Below, one piece after another: positions 44,629-57,725 of a stretch of DNA of 64,000 bases. A model generated the notes under the pieces. The model made no database searches. It was not told where the DNA came from and saw nothing but the letters and a program-made list of their open reading frames with translations. The DNA comes from Kwoniella bestiolae CBS 10118 (Eukaryota; Basidiomycota; Tremellomycetes; Tremellales; Cryptococcaceae). Within the stretch, counting starts at the first letter, position 1. Each line of letters starts with the position of its first letter. The stretch covers positions 806,001 to 870,000 of the forward strand of contig NC_089246.1 in NCBI RefSeq assembly GCF_000512585.2, given 5' to 3'. A program made the translations under genes and the position numbers.

Positions 44629-45948
44629 TCACACGATATCAGCGATGGCTCTACCCAATCCAATCTGCCTTAGTGAGCTATCATTGGGGATGTTTGTCAT
44701 TGACGACAGTGTAGATATGCATGTGTGATATGATCGTAGCATCTATCGTTTGACCCAAGTGTACTATAAGAAGGGGGAGAGCGATCAGCTATATATCCAG
44801 TTTGAAGCGAAGGAAATGCAGATCACTCACTCCCTTTCTAGCCTTTGCTCTACCAGTCTTCTTCCTCTCTGTCATCCTAGTATCTCTCATGAGAGCGCCA
44901 TCTGCGTCAAAGAGATATGTAAGTGATGTTCACGAGGATGGACCAAGAACATCAGATCCCGAATGATCGAAGAGTAGGAAGTATGACCAGGGTAAGAAGA
45001 GAAGAATGATGCCAAGTCGTTGAATTAGACTACCTGACAATAGAGTGACAACTCACCAGCCTGCAACACATCCCTCGCATCCTCCTTGGCAACCCCCAAA
45101 GCCCTCGCGACAGCCAGCCCCACCGCCGAAGCCTGACTGCTCATCCCCCCTCCACGGGAGAACCCAAAGATATTGAATGCCCCAAGGTAACCCGTAATCT
45201 TCAGGGGGCGAAGGATCGTCTCTCTATCTGAGGGTCGCACGAAGTATTGAGAAAGGGGTATATGGTTGATGAGTATCTCGCTGTCCACCACCTCTGTCTT
45301 TTCAGAAGAGGTGGAAGATAGGAGGGAAGGGGAAGGGATCAACCATACTCTCGCACTCGAAGTTTTCTTCCTCCCCATTCCATACGATCTACCAAATTCA
45401 TCTACCCCCTGTCCCTCCTCTTCCTCCTTGGCATTTCCTGTACTCTCCGAAGTGGAACGGTAGATCCTCTCATACCTGCCCAACACCTCATTAATCTTGC
45501 CCACCAACTCCCCATTCCCACTAAGTTCCGAAACATGTCGTAAGTGATTCAACTCCGATAACAGCTCATGTACCTGACGCAACGTATTGGTCCGTAGCTT
45601 GATATCAAACAAAGTTGACATCTCCTCCTTGGAGATCCAGTTCGCCTGGGGAGGATTGATATATGGTAATTCCGATGGCAGCGGGTAAATATGCTTTACT
45701 CTGAGTTGCTGTTTGATAGAGTTAATGGTGGTATTGAGTTGGGAGAGGGACTCGTGGAATACCGGTCGGCCAGTGAAGAATTCGCTGGAGGATGGTCGGG
45801 TGGGTCGGCGGGGAGGGACGAAGTCTGATGAAGAGGGGGGAGAATAGGGCGAGAGCGAAGCGTAGGATCGGGCGGAGGTGAGGGCGATGGGGAGGGAACG
45901 GAGGGAGCGGAGGGAGGAGGAGGCAGTGGACGGGAGGGAGAGGGACAT
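44629..45948 (-). CDS. MRPS9: Mitochondrial small-subunit ribosomal protein uS9m
   Basis: Exons complement(44629..44664, 44831..44901, 45057..45948), 332 residues. The N-terminus (MSLSLPSTASSSLRSLRSLPIALTSARSYASLS) is a mitochondrial presequence. The middle is a fungal-type extension with Glu-rich stretch EEEEGQ. The S9 core is clear: GMGRKKTSSARVWL, EILINHIPLSQYF, ITGYLGAFNIFGFSRGGG, SQASAVGLAVARAL, and after the first intron DGALMRDTRMTERKKTGRAKARKG. Ribosomal S9 proteins usually end in a short basic tail after KARK; here the third exon reads IGLGRAIADIV, so the terminal exon is the weakest part of the model. A 38-base T/G tract lies directly after the stop. Confidence 0.88.
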
Positions 45949-46395
45949 GTTGGCTGTGTAGTTGGAGGTGACGAGGTATAAGGATATCTAGAGTTGGGTT
46001 GAAAAGTAGAGCTAGGTCGATAAAGTCGAAAAAGACCAATATCTTTTGCCCAAGTTCGAGGTAGGCGATGGATGTTGAAAGTGATCTATTTGATTCCGTT
46101 CATGCAAATCGTCTGTTTAGGTTTGAGAATATGGATATATCCACGTCATTGTACCCAAGTACGGTTCTTTCGTGCCTGTCTACTTTTGGCTGACCAATAT
46201 CAGATAAGGTGAACATGAATGGTTGCTAGCACCGATGATTTCATCTTCAATCTTCCAATCTTCAATCTTGACTTCCACTTCAGATATTACGATTACACGC
46301 TACAAGTCCACTCCTATCTACAGACTTCAGCATACCCACGTTCTGTCCGTTCGTTTCTTCATCTCCCGCAGTCCCTCATTCGAACACTAAGCACC
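45949..46395. other. Divergent intergenic region, no gene seen
   Basis: This lies between uS9m (-) and the BolA gene (+). It contains the 5' leader of BolA from about 46219 on. Confidence 0.45.
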
Positions 46396-46912
46396 ATGGA
46401 CATCGATGAGCAGCAACCCACAGGCTCAGTACTACAAAGTATGGAAACCAAGCTCCGCTCATCCCTCAAGATAGATTTCCTGGTAGGCTATTATTTCCTT
46501 CCTGCCATCTCTGCAGGATAGCTGTTTGGTTTACGCAGTACAGCTGATGATCTGTTATTCCTTTTCATGTATTACAGGAATTCATAGATACCTCTGGTAA
46601 CTGCGGATCCTCATACTCCGTTACAATCGTTTCACAGGACTTCAAGGGGAAGATGACTCTGGGGAGGCATAAGCTGGGTACGTCCACGTCTAGCTCGCAG
46701 CATCCAAGCTGATCGTGGGACGGCATGTGCTGCGCAGTGAACCAGATATTATCAGATGAGATCTCTCAATTACATGCCTTCTCACAGGTGCGTCTATTCC
46801 ATTTCCTTCTTCCGCTCCAAGCCATCATATGAATCATTGCTATCGCTAATCATCGATCTGGATATAGAAAACATACACACCCGAGCAGTGGGAGAAGGAA
46901 AAGAGCAAGTAG
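46396..46912 (+). CDS. BolA-family protein (iron-sulphur/glutaredoxin partner)
   Basis: Four exons 46396-46482, 46578-46677, 46738-46787, 46868-46912 closing at 93 residues, the usual size for the family. The short N-terminus (MDIDEQQPTG) is followed by ETKLRSSLKIDFLEFIDTSG, SYSVTIVSQDFKGKMTLGRHKLV, NQILSDEISQLHAFSQ and KTYTPEQWEKEKSK. The RH pair and HAFS are the family signature, with the conserved His thought to ligate a shared 2Fe-2S cluster with a monothiol glutaredoxin. Lack of a presequence and the acidic start suggest a cytosolic or nuclear copy, closer to the BOL2/Fra2 type than to the mitochondrial ones, but this is inference. Confidence 0.88.
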
Positions 46913-47265
46913 AACCATTCTACACACGATCAAACCAGTCAGTCCAAAATGGTAGATATCCCAGTATACTTCCCACTGCCCATATCAAGGAGCCAGACAC
47001 AGATAAAACACCCATAACAAGAGGCAGACGACAAGGGATGCCATGCTTATACCGATATAAACCATGTATCATAGTATCATTATATTCATACCTTGCGTCG
47101 ACAGAGTGGTTTCACCTCCACAGAATTACTGTGTGCGTACAATGGTCTCTACACATCTGATATTGCATACATTACAATATCTACAATACAACAAAGTCTA
47201 GTCTAATCAACTGACAGATCAAACACTACACATCACACGATCCACCCAATCTACACCTATCCTCT
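46913..47265. other. Convergent intergenic region, no gene seen
   Basis: This is shared 3' sequence of BolA (+) and CUF1 (-). Confidence 0.45.
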
Positions 47266-50200
47266 TCAACCCAGCCCAAAGAACTTCATCATCACACCAT
47301 TCTGATCCACATCCGAACCGTCATTCGGATCTATCCAATCTCCATTCGCACCCAGTCCACCAAGGTTCGGTTGCCCACCACCAGCCGTAGTCATACTATC
47401 GAGCGTGACAAACTGATTGAACATATCATCCAGATCCTTCGTATTACCATTCACGGTAGTCCCATTCGGGAAAGGCACATCGACAGCATTGAGATGGGTC
47501 ACCGATGAGTTCGACGTCATATCTTCATTACCGTTCACTGGAATATTCCCACTGGCACTAGTCGAGGTCGAAGGATCGGCTGAGCCAAGCTGTTCGGAAT
47601 GCTTCTGCAAAGCCTTCATAATCTTATTTAAGCTATCCGAATCTAATGGTTTTGATAGATCTATTATATCCCCAAGAGTATTAGCAGAGCCGGAATTATC
47701 CAACTGTTGTTGTATAAGCTGTTGAACAGATGTCTGCGTTTGCCTCTGATCGTGTGTCGCTCCCGATTGCTGGGGATCATAGGAAGGTTGGTTATGCTGG
47801 AGCTGATGCTGATAAATGTCCTTCAACCCCTGTCGACCATCCTCTACCTGTTGATTCTTCACTCCCGCAGATGTCCAGTTCGGCGCGTAATCAGCATCGG
47901 CAGGTAGTCCAGGAACGAGCGGTACGAAGGGCGGTACCGCTTGGGAGGTGTCGTATCCTTGAGGATTGGATCTGACTTGAGCATGTTGGTCATACGACTC
48001 ATACCCATTAGAAGGCAAAGAATTATTCATGAGGTAATCGGCAAATTCAGCCATAGTCGGTTGTGATGATTCCTGCTGCTGCTGCGATTGCGAGGCAAGA
48101 GCCTGCGAGATGAATTGTTCCAAGTCGAATGGCTGGTCTAGCTCTGGCGAGGTATCTCCTGATCCAGAAATATCGTGAGATAGGGCAGGTGCAGGTTGTT
48201 GTTGGATCTGGTTGAACCAGCTTTCGTCGAATTGAGGTGGAGGGTGTGATGGTGGCTGATTCTGCGGTTGTACTTGTACTTGCGGGTGAGCTTGCACTGG
48301 TGGTTGAGCTGGAGAAGGTTGATTCTGTGCCCGCGCAGCATGATGGACATAGGCCGCGATACACCCTACAAACGGATCGAGGTCAAGCTCCTGAGGGATT
48401 ACAGAAGGATGTTGCGTGTACAGCTGAGGATCTAGATAATTCGTTGGTCGAGGCGCTTCGAGAGTTTGGTTTGTAGGGTGAGGTAGAGATTGGGAGTATA
48501 TCTGCTGCACTTGTGGAGGCCACTGGAATGATGCCAGTGGTAATTGTGGTTGAGCGTGTTGAGGGATTGGAGCGGGGAGGGATGATTGATTCTGTTGCCC
48601 CGATACCGATACCGAAGATCTAGATTTCGTGGCGTTACCATTCGATCCACTCGACCTCGTTTCTCCGTTATTAGAGGGGCTACCACTCCGTGTCGGACCG
48701 GCTGATATGGAACCGCGTTTCTGCCCAGAAGGAGAAGCCTGTCGTGAGCCATTGGAGGTGGTCACAGCGGTATTGACGGCCAAATGAGATGAAGAGGGTT
48801 TAGGTAAGATGGCTCGGTGGTGTTGAGAGTTATAAGGTGCAATCGCTTTGGTAGCTGACTTGGAAGGTCCAGCTACGGCGATAGCAGGAGGATTACCTGT
48901 GACGGTGGCTCTGCGATGAGATGATGAGGATACATCGTGGCCCTCTTTGGCTTGAGCTGATTTCGTCGAAATTGAAGTGGAGCGTCGAACGGACGTACTG
49001 CCATTGCAGGCTGGGCGACCGTTGACGGGTGTGGTGGTTCCTGAAGAAGCGGGTGAAGGTTGTCTGGACGGATGAGAGATGTCGGGAGGTGAGAGTAATG
49101 TTGGAGAGGGCTGCGATTGGAACGTGTTGGAAGAAGGAAGATTTATAGAGCTAGGCACTCTGCTTGTCGTTTCAAGCGCAGGGGGGTCGTTTACCTTTCC
49201 AGAACAGCAGGAGGATTTGGGCTGTTCAGACGGATGTGGATCATCGTCGCCCATCCTAGCATCCTCATCATCCTCTGAACAAGAGCATCTAACACAACAT
49301 CCACAGCATTCTTTCTCGCAGGTACATTCTCCTGGAGGACACTGGCACCTTCCATTGCAGCATTCAAGCGGTCTGAGCTGTACGATCCCCATAGTTCTCG
49401 CGACATCTTCGTTCACCTGGACTGAAGGTGGTAATACCCTGATATCGTGGGGGTCTAATGAGGTGACGTTGGTTTCCGGTGGAGGTGGGACATGGGACGC
49501 AGCGAGGGATATCAATTGAGCGATCGAAGTTACACCTGATGGAACTGCGATATGATGATTACAATCGTGTCGACCTTTACATCCTTCCCCACAGCCATTT
49601 CCTTTGGCATGGTTATGTTCCGATCCATTCTCGTTGAGAGTGGGAGTACCATTATCGTGAGTCGCACATCCAGGACAAGAACAGTCTTCTCCACACATAC
49701 ACGCTCCAATAACTACATCTTCGCTCGTGGGGAAAGCCAAAGGCATATCAATATCGATATCCTCATATTCCATCGGCTCTACTTTAGCACCGCCATTCTC
49801 AGCAGCGGTATCAAACGTCGATATACCAGGTAAAGGTATATTGGGTAAACCGACAGCGGATCTGGGAATTTCAGAATTGATAGATCCATCTTGATTTATA
49901 GCTGCTCCAATCAATCTACCGAAATCTGTCAAAGGCTTGATGCGAGGTGGAGGAGGGCGGAGAGATTTGGGTAATGGACTTGCCCTGCCGGAGTTGGAAG
50001 TGACTGTATCTCGACGGCCGTGTCTAGCGGGATTGGCAGAGTAAGGTGAGAACAATTTGGTCTTGTGGACGTGGGGTGAGGTGTGGACTGGATGATGCAT
50101 GTTTTCAGGAGATAGATGAGGGTTGACCATGAGTGGTGGGGAGGGTCGAGGGATTGTACCGCCAGGTGTGATGGTCCCTCCACCAGAAGACGATTCGCCA

Positions 50201-50872
50201 TTCGTGCTGGCGCTACTGTTCTTCTTGGGCAGACAGCACTTGCAAAGACCACCAGATTCACATTTGCATGGGTTCAACAGAGCTGAGACTGGATATACAG
50301 ATTTCGGGGATCAGCACAGTGGTCTAGACCCGTGTCCTGTTTGCGTACGAGAGGACTTACCACTTCTTTCTGCGACTCTGTAGCTCGAATCATCCTTCAA
50401 CAAGCCGGTCAACGTATTGGCCGCAGCAGCGAGCTCAAGAACATCTTTAAATCCCCTTGGAAACGTCGCTTTTGAGCCAGGTTGACCTTTTCTCGTCTCC
50501 ACCTCGACGATTTGTGGTTCGTTCTCCTGGTCTTGGTCTGATCCTTGCGTTGAAGATGTTGGTTCCACCGGGTTTGAAGTGGGGGGTATGATTGATGGAG
50601 TGGCAGTCGACCTGGTATCACCACATATGCACTACGCATTCCAATCAGCAAAAAGAAGTTGATCGACGACAGAGGAAAGAGGTATAACGCACTTTGTTGT
50701 GTACACTCGATCCGGCAACTTTACGCCTATCTTTGCAACATGAACATTGGGTCGAGGGTCTACCTTTCTTTTTGATCTCGTATAACGGTCTATCGGTGTG
50801 GGTACATCCTGAGACTCTATGCCCTTTTATACATTTCTCACAGGCGTATTTCTTCTCGTTGATCAGGACCAT
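47266..50872 (-). CDS. CUF1: Copper-fist transcription factor, CUF1-like
   Basis: Exons complement(47266..50282, 50361..50631, 50693..50872), 1155 residues. The N-terminus begins VLINEKKYACEKCIKGHR, then CTHTDRPL, KKGRPSTQC and, across the first splice, SSVHNK|CICGD. This is the copper-fist DNA-binding domain, with zinc-binding Cys/His and the RGRP-like minor-groove motif. Cys-rich clusters follow at about residues 155-167 (CKC...CKCC), 345-356 (CMCGEDCSCPGC), 379-391 (CGEGC...CNHH) and 458-484 (CCNGRCQCPPGECTC and on); these are the likely copper-sensing sites. The rest is Ser/Gln/Pro rich, typical of an activation region. In Cryptococcus the orthologue controls both copper uptake and metallothionein genes. 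The gene is divergent from chitin synthase. Confidence 0.93.
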
Positions 50873-52320
50873 TTTGCTTGATTGATGGCTATTCTATCGA
50901 TATAAACCAAATGAACAGATGAAGATGAGTTGAATGACCAGACAAAGCAGGATATTGTAGAAGATTCCAGCTGGTCAGTGGAGTATAGTGGCCAAAGGGA
51001 GATCTGTGATGTCGGTTTCCAAGGATACGCTGAAAGGATGATACTGGATTTTAAGGTTGTCTGAGGTATTCACAAGACGTCCTGCATCGATTCTTCGATG
51101 GTGTAGATATGTGAGTGAGAAAGGTTGTCGAATGATCAAACAGATCAAATCGACACGATGAAGCGAAGGAAGCCTTGGTTATTGATACTGCTCTTCGATC
51201 ATTGTATCGTCTGTGAATGATGGTTTGATGGGTATGGGTATCGAGATGAGAGTAGGGTAGATTTGATGGTGAATAAGTTGGGTTGGTTGTATAAAGTGAT
51301 TCTGATGTGCCCCGAAGGACTGTAGGTGTGTGTGCGTGTGTGTGATAGCCAATCTCTGTCTGACGATGTGCGGTACTTGGATAGTATCGATGTACAAAGG
51401 ATATACATATGTTGAGAATGGCCATTGAGATGTACTCGTATTGAGCACTGACTCTCACTGTTTTTACAAAATGCACACTCACTGTGCGAGTGAGTGCTGA
51501 ATACAGTAACTAGTTATTGCGTAATCTCATACGGGTAAAACGGAACCAAATATAACAGATAATTTGAGGATGGGTGGCAAGCGAGATCATATACACTCAC
51601 CCCACTTATACTGTCTCCATACACCACGTGTTCGCGGCCACATACTAAGTAGAGGCGTTCCTGAGCCGGAATCCCAAAGTAAGGACCGACGCGTTTCATA
51701 ACCACGGAAGAACAGGCCAAGATATGGTTGTACTACTCTACGCGTTTCACAGTGAAATCTATCCTATAGCAGTACCTGGTATGACAATAAGAGTTACCCC
51801 GCGTTATGTCTGCCTCTTGGTATCGTACCCGGATGGATGCGCAGTGTGGAGTAGTTATGGAGTAATCGAACATCCATCGATCAGACTGGATTGGAATACA
51901 AAGTGAACAGATTGGATCATTTGCTTTTTATTCTCTTCTCGTTGTTCTAATCAATTCATTTCTTTACCTCCAAGTATAATATTGGATATCAGAAAGAGGA
52001 AAAAGATCAAAGCTGGTTCTTTGACTTTCTCTACTCATACCACTGCACTACGACTCTGCACGGTTGTTCAATCTAGTTCCCATCGACATCCGTTAGGTCA
52101 ACCTCGTCAACAACGCATTGTTCCCCTCCTTTATCTCTTCGTCTCCTTGGCAATCATTCCTTCTTTTCCGGCTCAGGTCTATAGAGTTGGAATATATCAC
52201 TCATTCTTACATCACCATCACAACGGACAGCGTCCAATCAATCTCACCCACTCTCCTTCCTTTTCACAACAACGACATACACACACACTCCTTTGAATAT
52301 TATCGTTATATCGTTTCAAG
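50873..52320. promoter_or_regulatory. Shared divergent promoter region of CUF1 and chitin synthase
   Basis: 1.45 kb without a supported gene. It holds a TG/CG microsatellite near 51326 and CT-rich sequence before the synthase ATG. I could not confirm a copper-response element by eye. Confidence 0.5.
51326..51344. repeat. TG microsatellite with one CG interruption
   Basis: About nine TG units lie in the intergenic region between CUF1 and chitin synthase. Confidence 0.85.
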
Positions 52321-55300
52321 ATGAGTTACGGTTACCCCCCACCAACCTCACAAGGTAACCGATCACCAGCACCCCCCTATCATTCTCAATCCTCACCATA
52401 CAATCAACAACAAACTTACAACGATCCTTTGGATTCATACTACACCGATTTTCAGAGAGCACCATCCCCTGCATATGGAACATCAAACTACAATCAGCCA
52501 GCGGCATCACCCTCTTTAACAGGCTATCAACAGGGATATCAAGCTCCTGCAACTCCACTCGACCCACACGCAGAGATGTACGGTCAACCATACCAACAGA
52601 ACCCTCCTGGTGGGGATGTAGGTGTAGGAGAGGTGTTCCGACCGAATAATCAACATTTATTACCTCAACGACCACCTCAACAGAACTTCTATCAACAGAA
52701 TCAACCTCAAGCTCAATCTCGACCGTCATTCTCATCCCAGCATTCAGATTATTATCCCGACGAAACCAAGTCATACTCGTCCACTACACATCTAGCATCC
52801 ACCCCTCAGAAAGAATGGGATGTAGGATCGGTCGTCCCCTCCGTTCCAAGGGATATGGGATACAACAACCAAAATCAAAACCAGTATTATCCACCTAGAC
52901 CAATGTACAATACCGGACCTCCCAGTTCGGTAGGATCCAACGCAGGGTGGGGAGGGACCTCACATTGGCACAAGATGAGGAATCAGTTATTGGAACGAAG
53001 GGTGGTTAAACAGATTCCACTGCATAATGGGAATCTGATCATGGACGTCCCTGTGCCGAAGGGGGTTATACCCTCCAGTTCGAAGGGTCTTGAAATGATG
53101 GATGGAGAGGTGGAGAGTTTGAGGTACTCTGCTGCTACTTGTGATCCCGATGATTTTATGGCGAGGAAGTTTAATTTGAGGCAGTATCTCTATGGGAGGA
53201 AGACAGAGTTGTTTGTGAGTGAATCTTGTCATTACCACTTCGGTAAACTCGATCGTATACATCTTCTATTAAATGCTATATGCAGCTTGATGCGTATCAG
53301 CAAATAATCTTCACGAGAGAATACTAAAACTGATGTCTTCCGCTCAACTACAGATCGTCATGACAATGTACAACGAAAACTCAGAACTCCTCTTACGAAC
53401 TCTCAACAGCGTGATCAAGAACATCGCTCACCTGACTAGCAGGACGAAATCGAAAACTTGGGGTCCGGACGCATGGAAGAAGGTGGTAGTGTGCATCGTG
53501 GCGGATGGACGAAAAGTGGTCGATCCTAGGGTATTGAAGGTCTTGCAGTTGATGGGTGTCTATGCCGAGGTGGGTCACAATGGACCATTTCAAAACGTCA
53601 AGAGCATGAGCTGATAGCGTCATTGATAGGGTGTCATGAAAGATCATGTTGCGGGTAAAGAGACGCAGGCGCACATCTTTGAATACACTTCACAGGTGGT
53701 TGTATCCGATACGGGAGAAGTTGGGTTTGGATCTACGCCTGTTCAGCTGCTGTTCTGCTTGAAAGAGTGAGTCGGTCTACATCTAAAATGACACCCTTGG
53801 TCCTGTGGGATCGTATCGGTCATGGTGGCTTACATGACGTATTGTATTGTTCAGACAAAACAAGAAGAAGCTCAACTCCCACCGATGGTTCTTCAACGCC
53901 TTCGGCTCTATAATCAAACCCAACGTTTGTGTCCTCCTCGATGTAGGTACCAAACCAAGTGGAACATCGATCTACGAGCTCTACAAATGTTTCGAGAAAC
54001 ACCCCAACGTCGGTGGAGCATGTGGAGAGATCTTCGCAGATACAGGTCGGTTCGGTAAACTTCTATTCAACCCTTTGGTCGCAGGACAAAACTTTGAATA
54101 TAAGATGTCTAACATCCTGGATAAACCTTTCGAGTCTGTTTTCGGTCTCATCTCGGTCCTTCCCGGAGCGTTCTCTGCTTATCGATATGATGCGGTGAAG
54201 AACCATGCGGATGGGAGTGGACCACTGGCAGCGTATTTCCATGGGGAGATGATGAATCTTCCGGGGGCGACGGCTAGTATATTTGATAGGAACAAGTTCT
54301 TGGCGGAGGATAGGATATTGGCTTTTGGTGGGTTATCTATGTCTCCGTTCTTCTTTTGGCTCTCGGCTCTAGTGATTGATTACCCCACGACATAACATTT
54401 TGTCGATTTCTACATCATCTACTTCTCCTTGACGTTGCTCTAAAACTGATCGTCCCTTTTTTGCATGATACAGAAATCGTCGTAAAGAAAAACGCCAAAT
54501 GGAGATTACAATATGTGAAATCCGCCAAAGCTGGTACGGACGTTCCTGCAAGAGTCCCCGAGTTCATCTCGCAACGAAGGAGATGGTTGAACGGTTCCAT
54601 CTTCGCTGCGACGTATGCGATGGTGTGTTTCTGGAGGATCTGGACGAGCGGACATAATTTCTTTAGGAAGATTGCTTTGACCTTTCTGACGGTTTATAGT
54701 GGGTGGACGTTTTCCCCTTCTTCCTCGTCGTCGGGAAGAGTGCATATATGTACAATCTTGGATCAGCTCTGGGGCCTAGCGTGATGCTAATTATGTTATA
54801 TTCGATTAGACCTCGTTAATCTGCTCTTCAACTGGCTTTCGATCTCTTCTTTCTACCTCGCTTTCTTCTTTTTGATCTCCTCGTCTATCTCGGGTAATTC
54901 GGATCCATTTGGCGGAGCTGGTGATGAGATTTTCCAGGTGTTTAATAAAGTGTATATTGGTTTGATGTGAGTGGATATCGGCCTTTCTCTACATTCGATG
55001 CTCTCGTTGAAATAGATGCAGAAGATATGAGAATCCTGATGATTTTTCTCTGAAAATTTGCAGCTTCGTCGTACTGGTCTGTTCGTTGGGTAATAGACCG
55101 CAGGGCTCAAATTGGATGTACACGTTTTGGTAAGTTACTCCTCTCGTATCTTATGAGTCTACACATATGGCGAAAGACTGATAATCTGAATGTGGTATAC
55201 AGCATCTTCATGTTTGCCGTCTGTCAAGGTATCTTGCTGTACTGTGCCGGATGGACAGTTTATCAGACTGTACCCCACACCACAGAGGGATGGAAAGATG

Positions 55301-56253
55301 TCGATGGGTTATTTGCCAATAAGACGTTCCTAGACCTGGCTATGTCTCTGATGGTGGGTTTTCCTCTTCCTCTTTCAATATCTGCCTTTCGGTGATTTCA
55401 ATATGACTAATCCTCGATTGTGTCTAGGCAACATACGGACTCTACCTCATTTCGTCACTTTTATACTTCGAACCATGGCACATGTTAACTTCCTTTGTGC
55501 AATATCTGTTATTGCTTCCCTCTTACGTGAATATCCTGCTCATCTATGCGATGTGTAATTTGCATGATGTCAGTTGGGGCACGAAGGGCGATAATGGTGC
55601 GTCGAAGGATTTGGGATCGGCAAAGAAGGTTGAGAAGGACGGTAAAGAGATGGTGAGTTGGTGGTTTTATGTAAACGCTCCTTATCCCCATAGGAGACCC
55701 AAGCTCTCTTTATAGAGTTCTGCTGGGATGAGGTGATGTGTATGATGTCAGGAAGTAAGCTGATATGTTGTTCGTCCACGATGATCAGGCCGAAGTTGCC
55801 TTACCTACCAAACAGGAAGATGTCGAGGCTTTATGGCAGCAGGCCAGAGCGGAACTACGCGTACCAGCTACGGAGAAGGCTGAGAAGAGGAGCGCGGAGA
55901 CTAAACGGGCGGATCAAGATAGGAATTTCAGGTGGGTGACACTTTTCCGGGACGAATTCACCTTGATATCCTCTGAGCAATCTCACTTTGATATCGTATT
56001 GTCGACTCGGCTGATTCATGATACCCTGAACAGAACCAACGTCGTCCTCCTCTTCCTAGGCTCCAATATGTTAGTCATCCTGTTATTCACCTCGTCGGCA
56101 TTCACCACATGGGTCAACACCCATTTTACCAGTGCGACCCAATCGACTTTCAACCCTTATCTCACTGTCATATTTTATGCGGTACTGGGATTGTCGGCAT
56201 TGAGGTTTCTGGGTTGCGTGCTGTATTTGGTATTTAGGTTGTTTGGGTTTTAG
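52321..56253 (+). CDS. Chitin synthase, division I (class I-III group)
   Basis: Eleven exons 52321-53214, 53354-53569, 53630-53766, 53855-54327, 54474-54698, 54810-54966, 55064-55129, 55203-55353, 55428-55652, 55789-55931, 56034-56253, closing at 968 residues. It is a GT2 membrane enzyme that polymerises UDP-GlcNAc into chitin at the plasma membrane. A disordered Gln/Pro/Tyr-rich N-terminus (MSYGYPPPTSQGN) is followed by the chitin-synthase N-terminal domain (HWHKMRNQLLERRVVKQIPL). The catalytic region has IVMTMYNENSELL, CIVADGR, LLDVGTKP, VLPGAFSAYR, LAEDRIL and, near residue 607, SQRRRWLNGS, the QRRRW motif of processive synthases. The last third holds about seven membrane spans. The class within division I cannot be fixed by eye. 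It shares an intergenic region with CUF1. Confidence 0.95.
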
Positions 56254-56640
56254 GCCAGTCCAGCAATGAAGAGTAGGGAAAGCGGATGGAGGAGGATCTA
56301 TTTTGTATTTGATATATCACATACCCCTTTTCTGCTTAATGTAGAGTGTATATACGCTTGATGCATATATAATCATATCGCTGCTTTGTTTGTGCTGCAA
56401 TTACATTACCTGTATATATTCCGCTGAGAGAGAAGGGTGGATGGAGACGAAGGAATACTTCCGTCGGAAGTTGGACATTCCTTTCGAGAGACGATCACAA
56501 CAAATTTCGAACGCACAACGCAAAGACATCAACCTCGAGATATCAAAAATCAGATATCGAGATGACTGTCCATGCATATCGATACATACCTCATACAACC
56601 TAGCATATATCTGTAAGAACAGGAAGAAGAAGTGATCATC
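56254..56640. other. Intergenic region, no gene seen
   Basis: This is the 3' side of chitin synthase and the promoter of the SLX9-like gene. Confidence 0.4.
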
Positions 56641-57725
56641 ATGGTGAGTGATCATATTCACCGACAGCGTCCGAAATGACGGCTTCGGGAAATAGGGGTA
56701 GCTGATACAATCTCTTGCTAGCCCCGAGCAGGTCATACCAAATCTAGATTACATACCTCGGCAGTCAGGCTACCATCAAAGCTTCAGACTTCCACTGAAG
56801 ACATAGCCATTGAACAGAATGTAGCGCCTGTAAGGGAGCCACCTTTTCATAATATCAGCTTGAGCTGATTTGAACGAACAATGCACGCGATATGTAGCAA
56901 TCGACCATACTGAATGGCAATCACGATGAACCTTCTACATCGAGGTCAAAGTCACAGAAGAAAGCAGAGTTCATAGCTGCCGTCCGTGAGTCTCTGCATG
57001 CTCCCTACTATCACCCACTCCTCCCCAATTTAACCCTTGGAAGGTCGACACATTTCGACATTCGATTATAGTAAACATATCGTGTGCATCAAGATATAGA
57101 CAAAAGATACTGATTTCATATCTCTTACGATCGCAGAATCAGCCCCACACCCATATATGATCAAATCGAAATCCCACCTCCGGCGTGAAAAGAGGAAAAT
57201 CAAAACCCAAAATGCATCTACGAACCTTGAATCGTTAGAGAGCGCTTTGGAGGGGATACTGCCCGATGGTGAGAATGAGATACAGGATCAGGAGCAACAG
57301 GATGGAGGGGCGGTGAAGGGGCAGAGTAAGGGGGACAAGGAGGAGGAGAGGAAGAGGAAGCTGGAGAAGAAGAGGGAAGAAAGGAAGATTGGAGAAGGAC
57401 GGGGCAGGACTTTGGGCGAGAAGAAGAGGAGAGGGGTTATGTGAGTTTTCTGTTCGAATCCTGGTTTATTTTATTGTTTTGGTTTGGTTCTGGTTTGATC
57501 TCATATAAGATCGCTTCTGTTCTTGCTCTTCTATCTTCCCTCTTCCTGCTCTATAAGATACGTTGCTGACCCAATGACCTTTGCCCGTCCAGTCAAGAAT
57601 CATCAAAACGGATCCCCGCTGTGCTCTCTCATCCGGCTTACAAGGCCAACCCATGGGCTACGATACGTGAACATGTGGGGAATACTATTGCTACGAACGA
57701 TAAATCTGGGTCTGGCAAGAAGTAA
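56641..57725 (+). CDS. SLX9-like ribosome-biogenesis protein
   Basis: Exons 56641-56643, 56722-56829, 56898-56985, 57137-57440, 57593-57725, closing at 211 residues. The first coding exon is just the ATG, followed at once by GTGAGT. Joined to exon 2 it gives MPRAGHTKSRLHTSAVRLPS, like the N-termini of the SLX9/FAM207 family. Then SKSQKKAEFIAAV, KSHLRREKRKIKTQ, a Glu/Lys helix with GEGRGRTLGEKKRRG, and the C-terminal HPAYKANPWATIREHVGNTI, which matches the conserved NP-A-IREH end of the family. Yeast Slx9 binds pre-ribosomes and helps export 40S precursors. Basic and partly disordered, consistent with a nucleolar protein. Confidence 0.78.
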
